Assembly: GCF_024808665.1 (NCBI RefSeq)
Contig: NZ_JANUBZ010000007.1
Span: 62,001-126,000, forward strand
Direction: 5' to 3'
Length of the DNA: 64,000 nt
Source of the DNA: Mucilaginibacter empetricola
Lineage (GTDB): Bacteria; Bacteroidota; Bacteroidia; Sphingobacteriales; Sphingobacteriaceae
The notes beneath the pieces are model-generated. The model worked only from the letters and a program-made list of their open reading frames with translations, did not search any database and was not told the DNA's origin. Shown piece by piece: positions 58,723-64,000 of this stretch; position 1 is the first letter of the stretch; the number at the start of each line of letters is the position of its first letter. A program made the position numbers and the translations under genes.

Positions 58723-59583
58723 TTATTTCCCTTCTTTCACAATTTTCGGGATATTTCTATATTCCGAGGGCGATACACCGGTTTGTTTTTTGAAGAAATT
58801 AGAAAAGTAAGCCACATCTTCAAACCCCAGCTCAAAAGTAATATGCTTGATCGATCGGTCGGTATAGCACAACAATCGTTTAGCCTCCACCGTGATTCTG
58901 TCCTGAACAATCTGCGAAGGTGTTTTCTGATTAAAAATGGCGAAAAGGTTAGATAAGGTTTTAGGCGCCTTGCAAAGCTGCTCCGCATAAAAACTAAAGG
59001 AATGCTCGGTTTTAAAATTAGCCTCTACCAGTAGGTTAAACTTGCGGATGATGTGAAACCGTTCGTCCTGCAGTTTCTTCTCCGGCACATAGCCCAATCT
59101 GGCCAGCCGGGTTACATAAATAATAAGGCGCTTTAGCAATACCAGCAGCATTTCATTCTGGATATTATCCGAAGTATTAAATTCCTCAATAAAAACATCT
59201 GATAATAGTTGCAGCTTTTGCCGCGACTGGTCGCTTAGCTTTACAAACAGGTGATCGGTACCGCTAAACAGAAAGCCAACGCAGCTTACCTCACTATCGT
59301 GATCAACAATACAATAAAATTCACGGTTAAATTGCCAGGCAATAATGCTGGCCGAGTTTTCAAAACTGAACGACTGGTTAAACAACAGCGTGAGCAAAGA
59401 ATTAGCCGGGAAATCATGAGCTGAACCATCGATGGTAACCGTTTGGCTTTCGCCCGTATTCCAGGCAATAGTAAAGTATTTGTTAAATCTATCCTTGGTA
59501 AAAACTAAACGGTCAAAGCCTTTCTCGTCCTTAAAAAACAGCAACTCTCCGTCCGTATTTTCCTCTTTCAGTTTAAACTTCAT
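58723..59583 (-). CDS. AraC-family transcriptional regulator
   Basis: The 286-residue protein has an N-terminal cupin-like part (about 1-130) and a C-terminal AraC HTH pair: FSFYAEQLCKAPKTLSNLF (first helix-turn-helix) and ITFELGFEDVAYFSNFFKKQ with TGVSPSEYR (second). Such Bacteroidota regulators bind small organic effectors. It probably controls the alpha/beta hydrolase gene behind it and perhaps itself. No operator is evident by eye. Confidence 0.9.
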   Translation of the reverse strand: MKFKLKEENTDGELLFFKDEKGFDRLVFTKDRFNKYFTIAWNTGESQTVTIDGSAHDFPANSLLTLLFNQSFSFENSASIIAWQFNREFYCIVDHDSEVSCVGFLFSGTDHLFVKLSDQSRQKLQLLSDVFIEEFNTSDNIQNEMLLVLLKRLIIYVTRLARLGYVPEKKLQDERFHIIRKFNLLVEANFKTEHSFSFYAEQLCKAPKTLSNLFAIFNQKTPSQIVQDRITVEAKRLLCYTDRSIKHITFELGFEDVAYFSNFFKKQTGVSPSEYRNIPKIVKEGK

Positions 59584-59656
59584 GGTTGATCAGATAAATT
59601 TAGGTCCCGGCAATTTATGATGGTTCAAATTACAAAATACAATCAAAACCTGAAGC

Positions 59657-60256
59657 TTAAATATTTTTCAATCTGTCTTTTTGGGTGATATTCAATAATT
59701 GCTCCACATGGTAGCGCTCGGCTATTTGTAGCGTGCTGATTATTTTTTCTTTATCCTCAACAGCAAGTCCGCCAAACAACATCGAGTTGGTTTTATTGGC
59801 TAATAACTCCATTTCTGCAAGCAATTGTTCACCTTTTGGGCTTATAGTCAGCAAACGAACCCGCTTATCCAGCTTATCGGTTTTTTCGGTTACCAGACCA
59901 ACTTTTATCATCCGGTTGGTAATATCTATACAGGTTGTAGGTTCCAGCAGCAGGTTTAAGCTGATCACATCTGTTTTTCTAATCTCACCGGCCTGTTTAA
60001 TTCTGCCCAGTAAAAAGTACCATTCAATTTCTGCATCGGGTATTTCTCTGAAAGCAAGCTTAAGATAGGTTTTATTGATAGATGCCAGCCGTCCTATAAT
60101 TTTTGCCAAGTTGTTATCCACAGCCTGCGCAACAGTTTGATGCTGTGCCTGATAGCTATCTAAATAATACGCACAGAAGTCTTTAACGCTACATTCCTGG
60201 TTACTTTTTGACGCATATTCGTCCCAGGCCGAGATTAATTCTACTATAGGCTTCAT
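59657..60256 (-). CDS. MarR-family transcriptional regulator
   Basis: The 199-residue protein starts at ATG 60256 (MKPIVELISAWDEYASKSN); the longer frame would run into the operator. A winged-helix part is seen in IKQAGEIRKTDVISLNLLLE, PTTCIDITNRMIKVGLVTE and the wing KTDKLDKRVRLLTISPKGEQ. The DKR wing contacts DNA in MarR proteins. It very likely represses itself and the divergent YciI-like gene through the large palindrome at 60269-60310. Ligand unknown. Confidence 0.9.
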   Translation of the reverse strand: MKPIVELISAWDEYASKSNQECSVKDFCAYYLDSYQAQHQTVAQAVDNNLAKIIGRLASINKTYLKLAFREIPDAEIEWYFLLGRIKQAGEIRKTDVISLNLLLEPTTCIDITNRMIKVGLVTEKTDKLDKRVRLLTISPKGEQLLAEMELLANKTNSMLFGGLAVEDKEKIISTLQIAERYHVEQLLNITQKDRLKNI

Positions 60257-60268
60257 AAAATATAATAA

Positions 60269-60310
60269 TTTCGATACAAATATAACGATTTCATTATATT
60301 TACATCGAAA
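60269..60310. promoter_or_regulatory. MarR operator in the divergent promoter
   Basis: TTTCGATACAAATATAA and TTATATTTACATCGAAA are 17-bp arms (two mismatches) around an 8-nt centre. The left arm contains TATATTTG on the minus strand, a -7 element for the marR gene, so binding would block it. The right end is 12 nt before the start of the YciI-like gene. Confidence 0.75.
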
Positions 60311-60321
60311 ACAAACTAACA

Positions 60322-60663
60322 ATGAAAGATTTTATAGTAATTTTAAGAGAGCCCGATGGCCGGCAGGATGTTCACGATCCAATTGAAGTTAAAGAACACC
60401 GCGTACGCATGAGCGCATGGTTTCAACAGCATATAAAATCCGGTAATATTACCGGTGGCAGCGCATTAACCCTAAAGGGCGTTCAAATTAAAGGACGCAA
60501 TGCCGATGTTGTTAATGATATTCACCAGGTCGGCACCGAAATTGTAGGCGGCTATTTATTGTTAAAGGCAATCGACTGGGACAATGCCATTGAAATGATG
60601 AAATCATTCCCTGTTTATGAGTTTGACGGCTATGCCGAAATCCGCGAATTTTTGCAAACGTAA
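60322..60663 (+). CDS. YciI-like protein
   Basis: The 113-residue protein fits the YCII/ferredoxin-like family: MKDFIVILREPDGRQDV, HRVRMSAWFQQHIKSGNI, VGGYLLLKAIDWDNAIEMMK and VYEFDGYAEIREF, with the conserved His and Asp of YciI. These proteins are small, cytosolic and of mostly unknown role; some take part in breakdown of aromatic compounds. It is divergent from the marR gene and shares its operator. Confidence 0.85.
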   Translation: MKDFIVILREPDGRQDVHDPIEVKEHRVRMSAWFQQHIKSGNITGGSALTLKGVQIKGRNADVVNDIHQVGTEIVGGYLLLKAIDWDNAIEMMKSFPVYEFDGYAEIREFLQT

Positions 60664-60745
60664 GCTAATTCATGTACTCGCCTATTCTCGTACTACAAGT
60701 TGATCGATTTGTAACAAATGAGAAAGAATGCATATATTTATTTTT

Positions 60746-61462
60746 ATGTCATTAAAATCAGACCATATTGTTGCAGTTAAAGACTTGTCTGAGTTTTTCG
60801 ACTATGTAGAAAGTCATAATGTTTTGGCAGACTCTGATCTTACATTATATCGGGGTCAAGCAGATTCTAAATGGATACTTGAGCCGCGGATATCGCGAAC
60901 ACTGGAATATGCTGATATGCAAAAAACAGAAGCTGAAATACTGAGGGAGTTTACACGTCTAGGTCGAAGCATGATACCACTTGACGTGTTATCGAATCAG
61001 TGGGATTTACTGGCTTTCGCACAGCATCATGGACTCAAAACAAGACTACTAGACTGGACAACGAATCCATTAATTGCCTTGTGGTTTGCATTTATAGAGC
61101 CAATGGATGTCAAAACAAGAAGTGTGTGGTTTATATTTTTAGGTGAAAGTGATATTGCCGACAACACTCACGGTTCACCATTTGAACAGCCACGCACACT
61201 AGCCTTTAAACCTAATCATGTCTCTCAAAGGATTACGGCACAAAATGGTTGGTTTACAAATCATAAATTCAACATCAAGAAAGGGCGAAGTTCAAGACTA
61301 GAATATTTATCAACTTTTAAAGAAAAGATTTACCGTATTGATATTCCTGACAAAGCTAGGATCAATATACTCGAAGGATTGACTAAATTCGGAATTAATC
61401 ATGCTTCAGTCTTTCCAGATTTGGGTGGTCTTACAAACTATCTAAACTGGCGAACTAAATAA
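60746..61462 (+). CDS. FRG-domain protein
   Basis: From the ATG at 60746 the protein has 238 residues (an ATG six codons earlier is possible but overlaps a TATATTTA promoter-like stretch). The FRG domain is plain: LYRGQADSKWILEPRISR with Y35-R36-G37, then DLLAFAQHHGLKTRLLDWTT and NPLIALWFA. FRG proteins have no known biochemical activity; they turn up in phage-defence loci and near mobile elements, and this one lies right before a tyrosine recombinase gene. It is AT-richer than the genes to the left. Confidence 0.85.
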   Translation: MSLKSDHIVAVKDLSEFFDYVESHNVLADSDLTLYRGQADSKWILEPRISRTLEYADMQKTEAEILREFTRLGRSMIPLDVLSNQWDLLAFAQHHGLKTRLLDWTTNPLIALWFAFIEPMDVKTRSVWFIFLGESDIADNTHGSPFEQPRTLAFKPNHVSQRITAQNGWFTNHKFNIKKGRSSRLEYLSTFKEKIYRIDIPDKARINILEGLTKFGINHASVFPDLGGLTNYLNWRTK

Positions 61463-61555
61463 ACAGACCATTTTATTTCGATTACCAGGCGCACAATTCC
61501 TCACCATTGCTTCTAAACGAGACTTGAAAGAGAGTATTCAAAAAAATGATTCATA

Positions 61556-61587
61556 AAAAGCACCTACAAATCAATGCAAGTGCTTTT
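61556..61587 (+). terminator. Terminator downstream of the FRG gene
   Basis: AAAAGCAC (61556-61563) and GTGCTTTT (61580-61587) form a symmetric stem about 95 nt after the FRG gene stop. Confidence 0.65.
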
Positions 61588-61718
61588 ATCAAGTAGAGAA
61601 TATCGGAATCTCCACGGTTAATAAAATTATAGCTAAATGTGATGTTTATTTAAAATTCGTGCTTAAATCGTGCTGAATTTACCAAAACATTCCGTATCTT
61701 TATGTTATCAATAAGGAC

Positions 61719-62957
61719 ATGGAAGCAACACGTAAATTTACAACCCCGGTTATTAAAAAAGGTAAAGAAATTACCTTTATCCCTAAAGGCAGTAGCAAGT
61801 TAGCACAAACGGCACTTAATGTTTGGTATGTTGAGTATTACTACAATGGGAAACAAGTTAGGGTAAAAGGTGGACTTAACTATCATAACGACGACCACCT
61901 AAAAAAACAATACGAAGCCGATGTGTTGCTACAATCTATTAAAGACGATTTAGCTAACGGTTATGACCCTAACAATCCCGCCGCCTTTATTGAAAAAGAA
62001 AAAAAGGAATTGATTACCCTTGATGAAGCTATTAAAATTTTCAAGGATTATCACGTTACCCACCAAAGTAGAAGTAAAACCGTTAGTACATATTTAAGCA
62101 AATTGACGGCACTATCAAAGCATTACCCCGGTGCGCTTTTAAAGGACATTAATACCCGGATGTTGGAAACCTTCGTACAGAGTAAGGTTGACGATGGTAC
62201 GTACGCCCATAATAGCGTTAAATCAGCTAAACGTATAATAGGTACGTTTTTCAACGTGATGGTAAAAAAGGGATATAGTACCGTCAATCCAAAAGAGGGC
62301 TTTGATAAGAAAATTAAAAGCACTAAGGAGCTGGAAGAAAAGCACACACCTTATACTGATGCTGATGTTAAGAGAATTTTTGAATACTTAGATGCCAATG
62401 ACAAGTACGCTGCTTTTTTTTGCCGGATGATTTATTATACCTGCGTACGCCCCGGTGAAATAAGGGGTTTGCAAGTTAAGGATGTGAACCTAAAAAATAA
62501 TACGATAACTATACGTGCATCAGTCAAAAAAAATCCCGTTGATAACAAAAATCAAATTATAGAAATTGACAGGAACTTTATTAAGGAACTTGAAAAGTTA
62601 AACCTTTCTCAATTTCCGCAAGAATACTATTTAACCGGGTCGACTATGGACATTGTTGGTAAAAAACAGGTAGGGATTAATACACCGTATCAGAAACTCA
62701 TGACGGCTTTAAACAATATCGATAAACAAGATGTCATCGACAATCCCCATATTAAGACCAGTGAGCGCATAACCAACAAAGGATACGACTTATACAGCTT
62801 TAAACACACCTCTAACATCAAAAAATACAATGCTGGCTGGACGTTATCTCAAATAATGAAAGCTAACCGTCATGGTAGCATTTCTATGACTGAAATATAC
62901 CTTAAAAAGTTAGGCACCTTTACCGATACTAAACATTTAGAAGTGCCAGCTATTTGA
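61719..62957 (+). CDS. Tyrosine recombinase/phage-type integrase
   Basis: The 412-residue protein has an arm-binding start, a SAM-like core-binding domain (about 100-190, TLDEAIKIFKDYH and onward) and a catalytic domain with Arg in CVRPGEIRG, Lys in RASVKKNP, His in LYSFKHTSN, the second His in KANRHGS and the Tyr nucleophile in MTEIYL. The HxxR motif is HTSN here, with the second Arg missing, as in a branch of Bacteroidota integrases (compare their HTG forms). It would mobilise the surrounding accessory genes. Short direct repeats TCGTGCT lie at 61658-61679 upstream. Confidence 0.88.
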   Translation: MEATRKFTTPVIKKGKEITFIPKGSSKLAQTALNVWYVEYYYNGKQVRVKGGLNYHNDDHLKKQYEADVLLQSIKDDLANGYDPNNPAAFIEKEKKELITLDEAIKIFKDYHVTHQSRSKTVSTYLSKLTALSKHYPGALLKDINTRMLETFVQSKVDDGTYAHNSVKSAKRIIGTFFNVMVKKGYSTVNPKEGFDKKIKSTKELEEKHTPYTDADVKRIFEYLDANDKYAAFFCRMIYYTCVRPGEIRGLQVKDVNLKNNTITIRASVKKNPVDNKNQIIEIDRNFIKELEKLNLSQFPQEYYLTGSTMDIVGKKQVGINTPYQKLMTALNNIDKQDVIDNPHIKTSERITNKGYDLYSFKHTSNIKKYNAGWTLSQIMKANRHGSISMTEIYLKKLGTFTDTKHLEVPAI

Positions 62958-63005
62958 ATAAAACAAAGAAAAAACTGTTCGCCCTTTCTCTTTTATTGAT
63001 TCAAC

Positions 63006-64000
63006 TCAGTATTTAGCTTTATTTGAATAACCAGCTATAAATAATCCATAAAAAAAGGCACCTAATAAAGCTTCCGACGATAATATAAGCTTAAAGCTAC
63101 CAGTTTGTACCGGTGTATAATCACCAAATCCTAATGTGGAAAAAAGGATTGATGATAAATAAAGCGAGTCAGTATAGTTGCCAGAAATGTTTTGAATATG
63201 AGAAAAATAAAAGATAAAGCTATAAAAAAACATAACTATTATCGCTAATAAAATGGTTCTATGCGGCTTTTCTCCGTACCCCCAAATCACATAAGAGACT
63301 AACCCACCTAATCCGATTTTAATTTTTTTTATATCGTCAACAACCAACGGCTTAAAATAATCAACCCCGTGCTTTCTTATCATTTTATAAGTGTACATGA
63401 GGTTTAAGCTTCCTAAGTTGTATTTCATTTCATATAGCCTTTCATTATAGTATGCTTCGGCGGCTTCACGTCTTTGTCCTATACTTTGGTATAAAACTCT
63501 AAATCTTTTAAAATTATCTATAACCGCCCCAAAAATGCCAACACGATTTGTATAGTAATGCTCATATTTTGGAATAGTATAAACTATATCGTTAACATCA
63601 ACCTTTTCGAAGCTAAAGGAACTAATTGAAGATTTTATAAAGTGAACATGAAAGAGTTTTGTATTTACGAAAGTGGCACCGAACATTTGGCAATGAATAA
63701 AATTCACACCTTGAATTTCTGTGTTTTTTATTGTTAGGTCGTCAAATTCACAAGCATAAAAATTAGTAAATATTAGCTTTGAACTGTCTATGGTTATATT
63801 AGCGCACGATGAATAAATTATATTTCTCTCATAGTGTGACCATTCCTCAAGTCCGATTTCCAAATAATCAAGATTTACGAAATCTAAATTTTTGCCGACC
63901 AAATCTTTATGCCCTGTAATTTTTGTACCACCTAATTTTAATACAGTAAAATCCGGCGCAATTGTACATTCGACAAGTGTGGGATGATTGCTTGGATATT
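63006..64000 (-). CDS. Pentapeptide-repeat ion channel protein (5' end outside window)
   Basis: The minus-strand frame runs open to the window edge, so the start is missing; at least 331 residues are visible. The first 130 form degenerate pentapeptide repeats (TIKNTEIQGVNFIHCQMFGA, TKLFHVHFIKSSISSFSFEK). A linker of charged helices follows (GQRREAAEAYYNERLYEMKY). The end has two membrane segments around a pore loop with TLGFGDYTP, the K+ selectivity filter signature TxGFGD. Pentapeptide-channel fusions are known in Bacteroidota and proposed as stress or defence effectors. It is convergent with the integrase gene (48 nt). Confidence 0.85.
   Translation of the reverse strand, partial: YPSNHPTLVECTIAPDFTVLKLGGTKITGHKDLVGKNLDFVNLDYLEIGLEEWSHYERNIIYSSCANITIDSSKLIFTNFYACEFDDLTIKNTEIQGVNFIHCQMFGATFVNTKLFHVHFIKSSISSFSFEKVDVNDIVYTIPKYEHYYTNRVGIFGAVIDNFKRFRVLYQSIGQRREAAEAYYNERLYEMKYNLGSLNLMYTYKMIRKHGVDYFKPLVVDDIKKIKIGLGGLVSYVIWGYGEKPHRTILLAIIVMFFYSFIFYFSHIQNISGNYTDSLYLSSILFSTLGFGDYTPVQTGSFKLILSSEALLGAFFYGLFIAGYSNKAKY

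Noticed and set aside
61590..61650. Possible tRNA 3' end or att site before the integrase gene
   Set aside because: A stretch resembling a T-arm end (GGAATCTCCAC) was noticed, but no cloverleaf or CCA-bearing acceptor can be built and no second copy is in the window.
1..64000. CRISPR arrays, rRNA, tRNA and insertion sequences
   Set aside because: No regular spaced repeats, no rRNA-like stretches, no cloverleaf and no transposase gene were found; mobile character is limited to the integrase and short repeats.

Overview
The window looks like a chromosomal segment of a Sphingobacteriaceae-type Bacteroidota, most like Mucilaginibacter or Pedobacter. The reasons are a -7 element of the TAnnTTTG type, lack of Shine-Dalgarno sequences, many DUF families typical of the phylum, a DksA-like protein with one cysteine, the short 'PGIHH' class of isoleucyl-tRNA synthetase, several beta-barrel outer-membrane proteins, and secreted GH3 and GH43 glycosidases. 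No rRNA, tRNA or CRISPR array was seen. The genus is an inference.

Layout. 1-462 is the tail of a restriction-endonuclease-like gene; 619-1989 is a sugar:cation symporter. 2108-10281 is a nine-gene minus-strand operon: peroxiredoxin, acyl desaturase, DUF1475, DUF1295, CFA-type methyltransferase, membrane alpha/beta hydrolase, FAD amine-oxidase-like protein, DUF1365, second CFA-type methyltransferase. It reads as an enzyme line for making and modifying unusual membrane fatty acids, and is the best candidate for an undescribed pathway. 10400-14606 holds two Tat-exported proteins, the cysE-cysM cysteine pair and a toxin-antitoxin pair. 14808-35047 is mostly core: GH43, RNA helicase, feoAB, gcvH-vanZ with a previously unlisted 44-residue lipoprotein, ileS-dksA-lspA, serine hydrolase, TIGR01777, DCC-family protein, GH3 and a DACNV-type sensor protein.

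35058-38488 contains an H1-like basic protein and a GNAT/M20 pair between two DUF4870 paralogues. A hybrid histidine kinase follows, then a probably horizontally mobile stretch (41769-48592): a two-gene unit whose large product looks like a TULIP/P47-type protein, a barrel protein, a papain-type protease with a secreted barrel partner, and a stand-alone PD-(D/E)XK nuclease. Copies of a palindromic repeat sit between these last cassettes. 49754-55808 includes a chromate transporter, then an ApbE/DUF3570/DUF4266/thioredoxin set facing a cytochrome b561-type protein and a barrel protein, which looks like an envelope redox module. 55915-60663 has a small membrane protein, a second serine hydrolase, an AraC regulator with an alpha/beta hydrolase, and a MarR/YciI divergent pair with an obvious operator. 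60746-64000 is accessory: FRG-domain protein, tyrosine recombinase, and a pentapeptide-repeat ion channel cut by the window edge.

The intergenic DNA is rich in structure: a REP/BIME-like hairpin family (five copies), a palindrome plus 48-nt block (two copies), a five-copy ACTGGTCTAAG repeat, a degenerate tandem duplication, and two near-identical 21-bp operators in front of two separate carbohydrate genes. All assignments come from reading the sequence and recalling protein families; no database search was done.
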